Positions 46,641 to 56,976 of a stretch of DNA of 64,000 nucleotides are shown here, in pieces. Location of the stretch: NCBI GenBank assembly GCA_014529385.2, contig CM043954.1, positions 99,100,747 through 99,164,746 of the forward strand, written 5' to 3'. The DNA comes from Adiantum capillus-veneris (Eukaryota; Streptophyta; Polypodiopsida; Polypodiales; Pteridaceae). The notes under the pieces were generated by a model. It was not told the DNA's origin. It saw nothing but the letters and a program-made list of their open reading frames with translations, and did no database searches. The position numbers and the translations under genes were made by a program. Position 1 is the stretch's first letter; every line of letters begins with the position of its first letter.

Positions 46641-48233
46641 TGTAACATTTAATGGCCTAGAATCTTATTTGTAGCGGAAATTAGCATGAACATAGTGGGC
46701 ATTTCATTAGAATAGATTCCTAATGATAATTACAAGAGTGCTTGGGTGGAGAGAGCAACAAAAAGCATAACACCTAGTTAGATAGCATCGACAATACTTT
46801 CAAAAGAGAGAGCAATTAAACTATTGACAACAGTTGAGGACCGGATTTGCATGGAGCCGGTCCCCCCTCCAAAAGGCTTTGTATTATGGTTTCTCCCATC
46901 AAGAGAGACATTGTACAATACAATTCTTTGTGTTCCTTCAAGACTAGCTAGTGCAATGAAGATGGAAGCTTCATACACCAAGCAAAACACTTAATCAAAC
47001 ACAACTTGAATTATCCCCGTTCTCAGACCCAAGACCTCACACACCTTCGAAGATGGTGAGAGCTAGCAGGGTATGAGAGTAGATTGAGAGGAAAAAGAAG
47101 TATCTTACGAGAAAGAAGTACATCTCCTCACATAATCACTCATATTAGCATAGCTTAGCTTAGTAATTAGCTTGGTAGAGAAGATGAGCATGCATTGAAG
47201 CTTGGCTCTTGGTTGGATTTGCATCCACATGCCAAGAGAGTGTTGATGTAGGCTTCTATCTCACAAGCTTGGAGTAGGTGATGAGCTCTCCATTAAAGCT
47301 TGGGAGGAGATAGAGTGTTTTCCCTTCACACATGGTCAAGTGTGAGAGTGTGAGAGTGAATGCCAAGCAAAAATCAGCCCCCCCTCTCTCTTGGGCGAGC
47401 CCTAGCTGCTAAGTTAGGCTGGCTTTTTCCTCATTGGACCTCCCAGGTCAAGCCAATAGGAATTAAGCAGCATAAGTGATAGCCTTCTGACATGTGTCCC
47501 CCTTTCCCCTTTTGTGAGAGCTTTAGATAATTAAATAATTAAACTAAACTCTCATTGGACCCCTTTGCCTCCTGGCCAATAGGAATCAGGCAAGCCATGG
47601 GGCTTCTGAATGCTCATTGGACCCCTTGGGAGACTGCCCAATAGTCTTCTAGGACACTTAATTCTTATTGGTTTCTTTAATTAAATGTTTTTAAATTAAT
47701 TAAACTAGATTTACTCTAGCTTAATTCTCATTGGTCCACTTCAAGGGTCTTCCAATAGGAATTGGGCACACCTTGTGGGCATCTGGCCTAGGGAGCTGAC
47801 ATGTGTCCCTCATTCCCTTTGTGTAAAGGGAGCCTGTGTGTGTGTGTGTGTGGTTTTCTCTCTCATCCCCTAGCTTTGGGGCTCGCCCCCTCCCATGTAG
47901 GGATGTAGAAAGACTTTTTGGGCACACACACTAAGCATCCAATTTTCCCTAAGGTTGACCTTTGGACACAACCTTTGAATTTTGGAACCTTAGCATTTTG
48001 GAAGTCTTAATGGGCTAAACCTTAGGGTCTTTTTAGCCCGTTGTTTCACATGGCTCTTTTGCAGATGGCCCCCCCTTTGGATCCCTATTTTCCCTCCTTT
48101 GGATCCCTACTGTGGCCGGTCTGCTAACTTAACCAATATTCTAGCTTTTTCTCCCTTGGCACTTCCCCACATTAAATGATCAGTTTAATATGAGAAAATC
48201 ATTTAGGAGAATTAGATATTGATTATTATGACA
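46641..48233 (-). repeat. 3' LTR of element G
   Basis: 1593 bp, plus strand TGTAACATTTAATGG...GATTATTATGACA. Contains a (TG)9 tract at about 47835-47852 (eight units in the other LTR). Confidence 0.97.
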
Positions 48234-48246
48234 TTACCTCTCTCTT
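48234..48246 (-). other. Polypurine tract of element G
   Basis: Minus strand AAGAGAGAGGTAA, directly upstream of the 3' LTR; primes plus-strand synthesis. Confidence 0.85.
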
Positions 48247-48591
48247 GAAATCATAGTCGTCCTCGACTATGGTGTAGAGAAGATAAAGCATATGCATGAG
48301 TCCTTTTCTTAGCGGGTAGAGGATCCCTATGTTACCCTACGACATCATTCCATAATGGATGACTAGTCCATTTGGCGCTTGAGAGCCTGAGGCTGCCGCA
48401 AGCATGTCTGCACATTAGTCCTATCAGTCTTCCATAGTAGAGTGACAAGCTCTACTTGGTGTTTGGGAGACGTCGTCTCCACAAACTTGATCTAAGCATG
48501 CATACTACTTTATTTTTGTGCACAAATAAAGAAAAAGAGAGTCTTATAAGACAAAAATTTTTGTTCATTTTGTAACATTTTGTACATTTGC
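48247..48591 (-). other. 3' untranslated internal region of element G
   Basis: About 345 bp between the pol stop and the polypurine tract, non-coding, with a homolog in element B (19892-20232). Confidence 0.75.
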
Positions 48592-51500
48592 TTACTCTTG
48601 GGAAGCATTGTAAGCATTGACAAGGTTTAGGTTATCCTTTAATTGTATGCCTTGCATCCATCTAGCATCTTCAAAAGGATAATTCTTAAACTTAATAAGA
48701 TATCGTCGGATAGTCTTACCGCCTCTTAATACCTTGTCTTCATGTCGGAGAATGGACTCGGGCTGCAGCACCTCCTCGTGGTCCTCGATCTCCGGTGGGT
48801 CTTCAATAGTTGGTTCTTGAGGTGGCTCTCCTTTGTAAGGCTTTAAGACGCTCACATGAAAAGCATTGTGTATGAGCCAATGATTGGGCAACTTAAGTTG
48901 ATAGGCCATCTCATTGATTGGCCTAAGAATCTGGAAGGGACCATAGTACCTTTTTGCTAGTTTAGCATAGTATTTTTGGTGGCCCGTAGGATTCTTGCCC
49001 GTCGTGTGCCTTAAGCGAGCCTTGGGAAACTTTAACAAGACCCAATCGTTTTCTTTAAAGTCTTGGGCTCTTCTGTGCTTGTCAGCGGCAGCCTTTTGCC
49101 TTTGCTGTGAGATAGAGATAGCATCCTTAATCTTTTGGAAAGATTCTTGTAGGTCTCGGCTATACTCATCTGCAGCGAAGATCTTCCCATGTACCTTAAG
49201 TAGCAAGGGACTTTTTGATCTTCCCTCAATTACCTCGAAAGGTGCTTTTCCTGTAGAAGTATGTACAGTGTTATTGTAAGCATACTCTACTAAGGGTAAG
49301 TACTTCTCCCATTGGGATCTTTGATCTACTTCCGTTACATAGGCTTTTAGTAGATCGAGAATAGTTAGGTTAGCTATTTCACTTTGGCCATCAGTTTGTG
49401 GATGATAGGCCGAAGAGAAGTTTAGCCTTGTTCCTAAATTCTCAAAGAGACCCTTCCAGAAATTACTGGTCATTCTAGGATCTCTATCCGACACTATGGA
49501 CATTGGCAAGCCATGGTACTTGAAAATTTGTGAAATGAAGAGGGTTGCCATTTGATGGGCTTTGATAGTCTTTTTGACAGGTATAAAATGAGCTTGTTTA
49601 CTGAACCTGTCTACTATCGTCCATATTCCCGTATTCCCATGGATAGACTTAGGCAATCCAAAGATAAAATCCATGGATATCCTCTCCCACGGTGAATTAG
49701 GAATTGGCAAAGGTTGAAGCAATCCAAGTTGCTTCCCTCTATCAAATTTTGTCTTTTGACATACCACACATTTGGAAACATACTCATGTATGTTCACTTT
49801 CATGGTAGGCCAATAGAAATATGTTTCAATTCCCTTTAGGGTAGACTGAATCCCTCTATGCCCCGCATATGGGGGAGCATGAGATTCATACATTACTTTC
49901 TCACGTAGTGAGTTAGTAACGCAGAGTCTATTGCAATAGAGAAGATAGCCATCTTGTAAAGTAAATGGTTCTTCTTTCTTCCCTAAGGCAAGGGCTGAAA
50001 TCACATCTCTAAAATCGGGATCAATAGCATACTCATCTATCATTAAAGATAGATCATTGTGAGTTGCTATGGAAACCGCATTCACTCTCGGTCGTCTTGA
50101 GAGTGCATCGGCTACTTGATTATGCTTGCCAGCAATGTGAGCAATATGAAAATGAAATTGCGAAAGGAAATTTTCCCACCTCATTTGTTTGTCGGAGAGC
50201 TTGGTCTGCGTCATGAAGTACTTAAGACTTTGGTGATCCGTTCGCAGAATAAAAGGAGTCCCCAATAAATAGTGCTTCCATGAGTCTAAGGCATGTAGAA
50301 CTGCAAGGAGTTCTTTTTCGTATATGCCTAGAGCTTGCTCAACAGGGTCGAGTCTTCGACTCTCATAGCCTATGGCGTGCCCTTCTTGGAGCAAAACAGC
50401 CCCAAGGCAATCACCACAAGCATCACATTGGACCTCAAATGGTTTTGAGAGATCCGGTAGTGTAAGCACAGGTTGAGAGATAAGCTTTTCTTTAAGCTTT
50501 TCGAAAGCATTGTTCTCCTTAGCAGACCACGTATACCTAACATTTTTCTTTGTTAGGTCATGTAATGGTCCCGCAATTTGTGAGAACTTTTCTATGAAGC
50601 GTCTATAGTATGCACACATACCTATAAAGCTTCTTAGTTCATGAAGATTCCTTGGTTTAGGCCATCCTTTTATTACCTCTAACTTGGATGGATCCATTTG
50701 GATTCCATCTTGAGAGATAATGTGACCTAAATATTGAATCTCTTGCAAGAAAAATTCACTTTTCTTTCGATTAACATAAAGTTTATTCTCTCTTAAAACT
50801 TGAAATATTACCTGGAGGTGTTGCTTATGTTCCTCTAATGAATTAGAGTAGATGATAATATCATCAAAGAACACTCCAGTGAAGGTTCGATGAGGTCTGA
50901 ACAGCTTCTCCATCAAGAGGTTAAATGTGGCTGGTGCATTAGTCAAGCCAAAAGGCATGACAATGTATTCGTAAAGACCAAATGTAGTACGAAATGCGGT
51001 CTTTACAATGTCTTGATCAACTATCCTTATTTGATGATAGCCACTTTTTAGGTCAATCCTACTGAAGTAGGTCGATCCTTGTAGCTTATCAAATAGGTCT
51101 TCTACCCGTGGAACGGGAAACCTATTCTTGATAGTGATCCTATTTAGTGCTCTATAGTCGACACACATACGATATGTGCCGTCTTTCTTTTGCACTAATA
51201 GCACAGGTGAGCAAAATGGAGATGAGCTAGGCCTAACCATGCCCTTCTCAATTAACTCATGCACTTGCCGCATAATCTCCTCTTGTTGAGCTTGAGAAAC
51301 TCTATAAGGAGGTTTGTTAGGCGGTGAACTTCCTGGAAGAAGTTCAATTGCATGGTCGTCATTACCTCGTTTAGGAGGTAGCTCACAGGGGATGTCGTCA
51401 ATAAAGACATCTTGAAACCCCTTGAGAAAATTGGATAACTCTAATTCCTTTTGGTTGCTTTTATTTTCTTTTGCTAAAGCATTAGGTTCATTTTGAGAAT

Positions 51501-52386
51501 CTTTAACAAAAATCATGTACACGGAAATAGAGCTCTTTATTGACTTGTTGAAAGCTGGTGTATGTACAATGGGGATGGTGTTACCCATCTCCCTAGCATC
51601 TATATACATGTCCTTTTCCCTGAACTTAAAGGAGATTCTCCTTTCAGGAAATTTAACATGGGCAGCCAAACGGTCAAACCATGGTGCCCCTAGGATTACA
51701 TCCTCATGCTTGAGAGGAGAGATAAAGAAATCCTCTTTGTCCACATAGCCTTGGACATGAAGCCTCAATTTCCCGATTAAGGGAGTGACTGAAGCTTCTT
51801 GCCCCTTGAAGGCACTGTCTGCGGGTAGGATATCTCCCATCTCGTAGGATTGTATGCCTAGCTTGGTGGCTAACTCCATAGATATGAAATTGTGAGTAGA
51901 ACCAGGGTCAAAGAGAATAAAAGCATCATGTTCTCTTACCTTTCCCCAAGCATGGCATAGAGGAGATCCTTTGTGGTGAGTTTGGTGAATCTCCTCCTCT
52001 TGGATTTCAACCAAAGAAGCTCTAGGAGGATCTTGGCGGTTGTTCTTTTGGGGACAAGCGCGGTACGCATGCCCTTGTTCGCCGCACTTGAAACACCGGT
52101 TATCTTTACGATAATGCTCAAGCTCTTCAGGAGAGAGTTTATTCTTTCCTTTGTAAACTCCCTTCTCTTTAGCTTTGTTGGAATTGCCCTTAGGAGACTT
52201 TTGGACATTGTCCTTCCCCTTAGGCTCATTGGTACCTTTGTTTTCCGGGGGCTTATTATTTCTTTTACCCCCCATTTGGAAATTGATTCGCGAGGCCACC
52301 ATAGTATGGTGTATTACCGCCGATATGGTACGTGGCCTTTGGGAGTTGACATACTCCGCCATTTCTTCGGTTAAGCCCGCACAAAA
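48592..52386 (-). CDS. pol: Element G pol: knuckle, protease, RT, RNase H, integrase, chromodomain
   Basis: Open from just after the TAA at 52387-52389; first ATG at 52362 gives 1256 residues, but it is probably read as part of gag-pol. Residues about 90-103 form a zinc knuckle (CFKCGEQGHAYRAC). The retropepsin site near 150 is FDPGSTHNFIS, with Pro where D-S/T-G is usual. RT has VDYRALNRITIKNRFPVPR, DLKSGYHQIRI and the catalytic FFDDIIIYS. RNase H has CDACGDCLGAVL, YEKELLAVLHAL and LRTDHQSL. Integrase has HRG...CVVCQKTK, D in SMDFIFGLP, D in IVSDRDPRM and E in TDGQSEIANL, then YYGPFQILRPI. The end (RRYLIKFKNYPFEDARWM) is a chromodomain, which in chromoviruses steers integration to marked chromatin. 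No internal stop or shift. Confidence 0.96.
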   Translation of the reverse strand, partial: FCAGLTEEMAEYVNSQRPRTISAVIHHTMVASRINFQMGGKRNNKPPENKGTNEPKGKDNVQKSPKGNSNKAKEKGVYKGKNKLSPEELEHYRKDNRCFKCGEQGHAYRACPQKNNRQDPPRASLVEIQEEEIHQTHHKGSPLCHAWGKVREHDAFILFDPGSTHNFISMELATKLGIQSYEMGDILPADSAFKGQEASVTPLIGKLRLHVQGYVDKEDFFISPLKHEDVILGAPWFDRLAAHVKFPERRISFKFREKDMYIDAREMGNTIPIVHTPAFNKSIKSSISVYMIFVKDSQNEPNALAKENKSNQKELELSNFLKGFQDVFIDDIPCELPPKRGNDDHAIELLPGSSPPNKPPYRVSQAQQEEIMRQVHELIEKGMVRPSSSPFCSPVLLVQKKDGTYRMCVDYRALNRITIKNRFPVPRVEDLFDKLQGSTYFSRIDLKSGYHQIRIVDQDIVKTAFRTTFGLYEYIVMPFGLTNAPATFNLLMEKLFRPHRTFTGVFFDDIIIYSNSLEEHKQHLQVIFQVLRENKLYVNRKKSEFFLQEIQYLGHIISQDGIQMDPSKLEVIKGWPKPRNLHELRSFIGMCAYYRRFIEKFSQIAGPLHDLTKKNVRYTWSAKENNAFEKLKEKLISQPVLTLPDLSKPFEVQCDACGDCLGAVLLQEGHAIGYESRRLDPVEQALGIYEKELLAVLHALDSWKHYLLGTPFILRTDHQSLKYFMTQTKLSDKQMRWENFLSQFHFHIAHIAGKHNQVADALSRRPRVNAVSIATHNDLSLMIDEYAIDPDFRDVISALALGKKEEPFTLQDGYLLYCNRLCVTNSLREKVMYESHAPPYAGHRGIQSTLKGIETYFYWPTMKVNIHEYVSKCVVCQKTKFDRGKQLGLLQPLPIPNSPWERISMDFIFGLPKSIHGNTGIWTIVDRFSKQAHFIPVKKTIKAHQMATLFISQIFKYHGLPMSIVSDRDPRMTSNFWKGLFENLGTRLNFSSAYHPQTDGQSEIANLTILDLLKAYVTEVDQRSQWEKYLPLVEYAYNNTVHTSTGKAPFEVIEGRSKSPLLLKVHGKIFAADEYSRDLQESFQKIKDAISISQQRQKAAADKHRRAQDFKENDWVLLKFPKARLRHTTGKNPTGHQKYYAKLAKRYYGPFQILRPINEMAYQLKLPNHWLIHNAFHVSVLKPYKGEPPQEPTIEDPPEIEDHEEVLQPESILRHEDKVLRGGKTIRRYLIKFKNYPFEDARWMQGIQLKDNLNLVNAYNASQE

Positions 52387-53541
52387 TTATTGCTTTTGCT
52401 CTCCAAAATCCAACTTTTTGAAGACAGTGGCTTTGAGTTGTAGGTCCCAAAACTTGTCTACATATTTGTGGATGGATTCATTGGGAGAGAGCTTTAAGCT
52501 TCGCCATTCGGTGAGTACTTTGTCTTTGGCATCGGTGGCCAAAAACTGCTTCATAATGGAAGCTCTTAAAGCCTTCCATGTTCGTGGAGCTTCACCGTTG
52601 GCTCGTAGGCTAGACCACCATTGTCTGGCGGACTTTTGAAAGTGCATAGCCACATGGCGTAGCTTAGAGGACTCCGTGAAGCCCTCATCTCCAAACGCCG
52701 CATCGAATTGCTGGATAAAGGCCAAAACTTTGTCTGTAGCACCGAAGGTATCATCATAGGTAAGGAAAGAGATGCTCTTCCCTCCCTCTTTGAATTTCTT
52801 CAGCTTGGACGACCTCTTCCATGCGGCATAGGATTTCCTATGGCCTCTTCTTTTTGATGGTTCAAAAGTTGCACCATCACTTTCTTCAGAAGATGAAGAA
52901 TTTGAAGAAGGTGGAGAAGAGGGTGACCTCTTTCTCGCCTTTTTCTTGTCTTGATCTTTGTCGTCTTCACCATAGCTTTCATAAGAGGAAGAGGATAAAG
53001 AAGATGGAGAAGAGGGTGTCCTCTTTCTCGCCTTTTTCTTCTCTTGCTTTTTATCATCCCTCTTTGAATTATGGCGTGGAGAAGAGTGTGATGGTCTTCT
53101 CCGCTTTGGTGGTGATGGAGAGCGTTTAGCCCGCCGTCTTCGTGGAGCCATCTCCGCCGAGGTGGCAGGAGACTCGCTTCTTTCTCGTTCCTTCGGTGGA
53201 GGCTCTTGAGTTCTCCTTTGGGAAGGAGATGCATCATCAAGAAGTAAGTTCTTGAGCCCTTCATATGGATTCTCTTCTTCTTCCCGAATCGGAGAGAGAC
53301 CTCTTTTGGTAGTCTCACAAGGAGGCTTCCTAGGTGTTCTCTCGTCATGGTGATGAGCTTGGAGAATCCCGTGAGCACGGAGCTGCCGTTGCACTTCACT
53401 TTGGAGAGATGGATTGCCCATGGCTTGTTGAAGCCTAGAAACAAGATAATTAACAAGCATTGAAGCATCATTAGTAGCTTGCTCATGAGCAAAATCAAAG
53501 TTATCAACATTAATTTCACTCTCTTTAATATTGTCAGCCAT
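52387..53541 (-). CDS. gag: Element G gag
   Basis: 384 residues from ATG 53541 (MADNIKESEINVDNFDFAHE). The N-terminus is helical. The middle (about residues 90-240) is Ser/Arg/Lys-rich, with a tandem repeat KKARKR(T/S)PSSP. The C-terminal part is the retrotransposon gag domain (RQWWSSLRANGEAPRTWKAL, then EWRSLKLSPNESIHKYVDKF). It ends KLDFGEQKQ-TAA, after which the same frame goes straight on as FCAGLTEEMAEYVN, the normal gag continuation, so the zinc knuckle is cut off from this ORF. Relatives have an amino acid at this place, so TAA is either a recent mutation (CAA to TAA is one step) or a readthrough site. Gag builds the particle. Confidence 0.93.
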   Translation of the reverse strand: MADNIKESEINVDNFDFAHEQATNDASMLVNYLVSRLQQAMGNPSLQSEVQRQLRAHGILQAHHHDERTPRKPPCETTKRGLSPIREEEENPYEGLKNLLLDDASPSQRRTQEPPPKERERSESPATSAEMAPRRRRAKRSPSPPKRRRPSHSSPRHNSKRDDKKQEKKKARKRTPSSPSSLSSSSYESYGEDDKDQDKKKARKRSPSSPPSSNSSSSEESDGATFEPSKRRGHRKSYAAWKRSSKLKKFKEGGKSISFLTYDDTFGATDKVLAFIQQFDAAFGDEGFTESSKLRHVAMHFQKSARQWWSSLRANGEAPRTWKALRASIMKQFLATDAKDKVLTEWRSLKLSPNESIHKYVDKFWDLQLKATVFKKLDFGEQKQ

Positions 53542-53945
53542 TCTAACAATTTTTAGGTGTAAACTTTTTAGGTGTACTTTGGCACTTCAAGCCCTAGTTG
53601 CTACTCCTCTTTACCCCTTTAGAAAAAGCACTCAAGCTACTGTACCCGCGGCTCGAATACCATTAATTGCAAGGAATAGAAGAGAGGGTCTTTCGACACC
53701 AAAACAACACCGGCTCCTGTCAAGCTTCTAATAGCTCAATAGTGGTTAAGCCGTAGGCAAGCCCCGTAGGACTCCACTATTAAGACCATAGCTCTCGACG
53801 GTGATGCCCCGTTAACTGCACAAAGGCAGGCGCACTGCAAGGCTGAAAAATCCCTATTCTACTTACTCACAGGCAATTAATAATACCAACCATTTGTAGC
53901 TAGCTTGAGGACCTCCCTTCTTGAGCAAGAAAAGAGAAACCTTGA
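53542..53945 (-). other. Untranslated leader of element G
   Basis: About 400 bp between primer site and gag ATG; no ORF of note. Presumably carries packaging signals. Confidence 0.7.
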
Positions 53946-53957
53946 GCTCTGATACCA
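53946..53957 (-). other. Primer-binding site of element G
   Basis: Minus strand TGGTATCAGAGC, a perfect 12-base match to the initiator tRNA-Met 3' end complement, one base from the 5' LTR. Confidence 0.93.
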
Positions 53958-53958
53958 A

Positions 53959-55550
53959 TGTAACATTTAATGGCCTAGAATCTTATTTGTAGCGGAAATT
54001 AGCATGAACATAGTGGGCATTTCATTAGAATAGATTCCTAATGATAATTACAAGAGTGCTTGGGTGGAGAGAGCAACAAAAAGCATAACACCTAGTTAGA
54101 TAGCATCGACAATACTTTCAAAAGAGAGAGCAATTAAACTATTGACAACAGTTGAGGACCGGATTTGTATGGAGCCGGTCCCCCCTCCAAAAGGCTTTGT
54201 ATTATGGTTTCTCCCATCAAGAGAGACATTGTACAATACAATTCTTTGTGTTCCTTCAAGACTAGCTAGTGCAATGAAGATGGAAGCTTCATACACCAAG
54301 CAAAACACTTAATCAAACACAACTTGAATTATCCCCGTTCTCAGACCCAAGACCTCACACACCTTCGAAGATGGTGAGAGCTAGCAGGGTATGAGAGTAG
54401 ATTGAGAGGAAAAAGAAGTATCTTACGAGAAAGAAGTACATCTCCTCACATAATCACTCATATTAGCATAGCTTAGCTTAGTAATTAGCTTGGTAGAGAA
54501 GATGAGCATGCATTGAAGCTTGGCTCTTGGTTGGATTTGCATCCACATGCCAAGAGAGTGTTGATGTAGGCTTCTATCTCACAAGCTTGGAGTAGGTGAT
54601 GAGCTCTCCATTAAAGCTTGGGAGGAGATAGAGTGTTTTCCCTTCACACATGGTCAAGTGTGAGAGTGTGAGAGTGAATGCCAAGCAAAAATCAGCCCCC
54701 CCTCTCTCTTGGGCGAGCCCTAGCTGCTAAGTTAGGCTGGCTTTTTCCTCATTGGACCTCCCCAGGTCAAGCCAATAGGAATTAAGCAGCATAAGTGATA
54801 GCCTTCTGACATGTGTCCCCCTTTCCCCTTTTGTGAGAGCTTTAGATAATTAAATAATTAAACTAAACTCTCATTGGACCCCTTTGCCTCCTGGCCAATA
54901 GGAATCAGGCAAGCCATGGGGCTTCTGAATGCTCATTGGACCCCTTGGGAGACTGCCCAATAGTCTTCTAGGACACTTAATTCTTATTGGTTTCTTTAAT
55001 TAAATGTTTTTAAATTAATTAAACTAGATTTACTCTAGCTTAATTCTCATTGGTCCACTTCAAGGGTCTTCCAATAGGAATTGGGCACACCTTGTGGGCA
55101 TCTGGCCTAGGGAGCTGACATGTGTCCCTCATTCCCTTTGTGTAAAGGGAGCCTGTGTGTGTGTGTGTGGTTTTCTCTCTCATCCCCTAGCTTTGGGGCT
55201 CGCCCCCTCCCATGTAGGGATGTAGAAAGACTTTTTGGGCACACACACTAAGCATCCAATTTTCCCTAAGGTTGACCTTTGGACACAACCTTTGAATTTT
55301 GGAACCTTAGCATTTTGGAAGTCTTAATGGGCTAAACCTTAGGGTCTTTTTAGCCCGTTGTTTCACATGGCTCTTTTGCAGATGGCCCCCCCTTTGGATC
55401 CCTATTTTCCCTCCTTTGGATCCCTACTGTGGCCGGTCTGCTAACTTAACCAATATTCTAGCTTTTTCTCCCTTGGCACTTCCCCACATTAAATGATCAG
55501 TTTAATATGAGAAAATCATTTAGGAGAATTAGATATTGATTATTATGACA
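53959..55550 (-). repeat. 5' LTR of element G
   Basis: 1592 bp; essentially identical to 46641-48233. Right target-site duplication GAAGT at 55551-55555. Confidence 0.97.
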
Positions 55551-55555
55551 GAAGT

Positions 55556-56166
55556 CATCCATAAAAGCTTTAACAAAACTACCAATGAATGGTTCCAATA
55601 CCCAATTTGCTCTCTCTTGATAGAAAGATGGTCCATTTGATAACCCAAATGGCAATATCGTGTAACAATAACAACCCCATGGCATAATGAAAGGTGTCTT
55701 TGTTCGGTCTTTAAGAGTAATCTTCAATTGAAAATAGCCTGAAAAACCATCACACACACTGTACCTCTCATAACCTGCATGAATCCAAGATCTGATTGAT
55801 GAATGGAAGAGGATACGGGTTCTTCTTAGTGGCTGCATTTAAGGGTTTAAAATCTACAAAAATCTCCACTTCCCATCCTTCCTTCTTTGGGCTGACTACT
55901 ACTGAAATCACCCATTCTGTGGCCTCCACTGGGACTATGAACCCTGCCTTCAATAACTTGTCCACCTCTTCTTGCAAGGCTTGCATTTGCTCTTGACCCA
56001 TCCTTCTTAGCCTTTGCGGCACTGTCTTAGCACCTTCTTTCAGATCTATATGCATCTCCTCCCCTTTGAACCCTCTAATCTCTTCATATGAAGTAATGAA
56101 CAAATCAAGAAAACTAGCCAGCATGTGCAAATATATCTCCATAGCTGAGAGGTCTCCACTGATAAT
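55556..56166 (-). pseudogene. Element E reverse transcriptase, N-terminal part
   Basis: The minus strand 55768-56142 reads QEEVDKLLKAGFIVPVEATE, SVVVSPKKEG and DFKPLNAATKKNPYPLPF, gypsy RT of the style 'LL.AGFI.PVE.TEW.SP.V..PKK'. A frame change near 55780 leads to YERYSVCDGFSGYFQLKITL (catalytic Asp in DGFSG), LPFGLSNGPSFYQ and the box FMDDFC, where element G is inserted. The thumb continues at 46635. Confidence 0.88.
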
Positions 56167-56976
56167 TTATGTTATCAGTTCTTGCTTCTTTGACAATTTA
56201 ACCTTGGTTTTCATCAGCCCTTCAATCACTTCATAAGGCCCTTCACTTTCATCTTCAATCTCATTTGCAAATGCCACTAGACCAGACTCCTGGATTTCTT
56301 TGTCCATCAAAAGAAATGCAACATCAACATCCTCATCACTATTGGTAGTACTATCATTGTCCTCATCAGTCACTGTGGAATAGTCTTCATCACTAGACTC
56401 ATCCTCATCTTCATAAAGCTCTTCCAATACTTTGCTTGTGTCCATATTATATAGCTTCTTGGAACCTGTCTTTCCATAGAGGATAGTTGTACCACGTCGC
56501 CAATCTTGACCAGCTCCCACTGCACGTAACCATGGCCTGCCCAGTATAATAGGATATGCTCCCAACCCCGCTAGCATCACATCAAAATCAACCACCGCCT
56601 TTGCATCATACACCTCTAATTCTAAGCTCTTTACAACACCCAAACATTTTACTTTTTGATGGTTTGCCAATCTGATCCAAAAGCCTGACACCCTAGTCAC
56701 TATAAGACCCAACGTCTCAATGCATGAGTGTGTTATGACACATATTTGGGCTTCGCCATCAACATAACCTTGTTCTAGATTTTTTCTTTTGTGCCACACA
56801 TCTACTATTGGGAAAATGTCTGGTAGCTCATCCATCACCAACACCTTCACTGAACCTCTCTCTGGCTCTTTCTCCATTGGGTTAACCATCTTCCACTGTC
56901 GCTTTAGCTTAGGCACCATCTCTATAAGCTGCCCAAAAGTAACATCTACTTTCTTGCTTGTCAAATCCTCCTTCAA
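56167..56976 (-). pseudogene. Element E protease region with acidic linker
   Basis: 269-codon minus-strand frame. A retropepsin-like domain spans about residues 60-160: GEAQICVITHSCIETLGL stands where 'DGG(S/A).N(V/I)' is expected and AYPIILGRPWLRAVGA is the typical protease C-terminal 'I(L)GRPWL' motif. The catalytic Asp is seen as VDGEAQ (D-G-E rather than D-G-G/D-S-G). An acidic linker (YEDEDESSDEDYST, TNSDEDVDVAFLL) leads to RT. The frame is open but the protease motif is altered. Confidence 0.75.

Larger units (their letters stand above)
46641..55550 (-). mobile_element. Element G: young, nearly intact chromovirus (Ty3/gypsy)
   Basis: 8910 bp, flanked by GAAGT (46636-46640 and 55551-55555) within the RT gene of element E. 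LTRs 1593 and 1592 bp differ by one substitution (C/T at 46850/54167 area), one GT-repeat unit and one C. Has a tRNA-iMet primer site, gag, pol with protease, RT, RNase H, integrase and chromodomain, and a polypurine tract. Pol is one open frame of 1256 codons. A single TAA separates gag from pol in the same frame. This is the youngest element in the window and the best candidate for recent activity. Confidence 0.97.

Noticed and set aside
51973-52639. Plus-strand ORFs opposite G gag and pol
   Set aside because: They are antisense shadows of strongly supported coding sequence.
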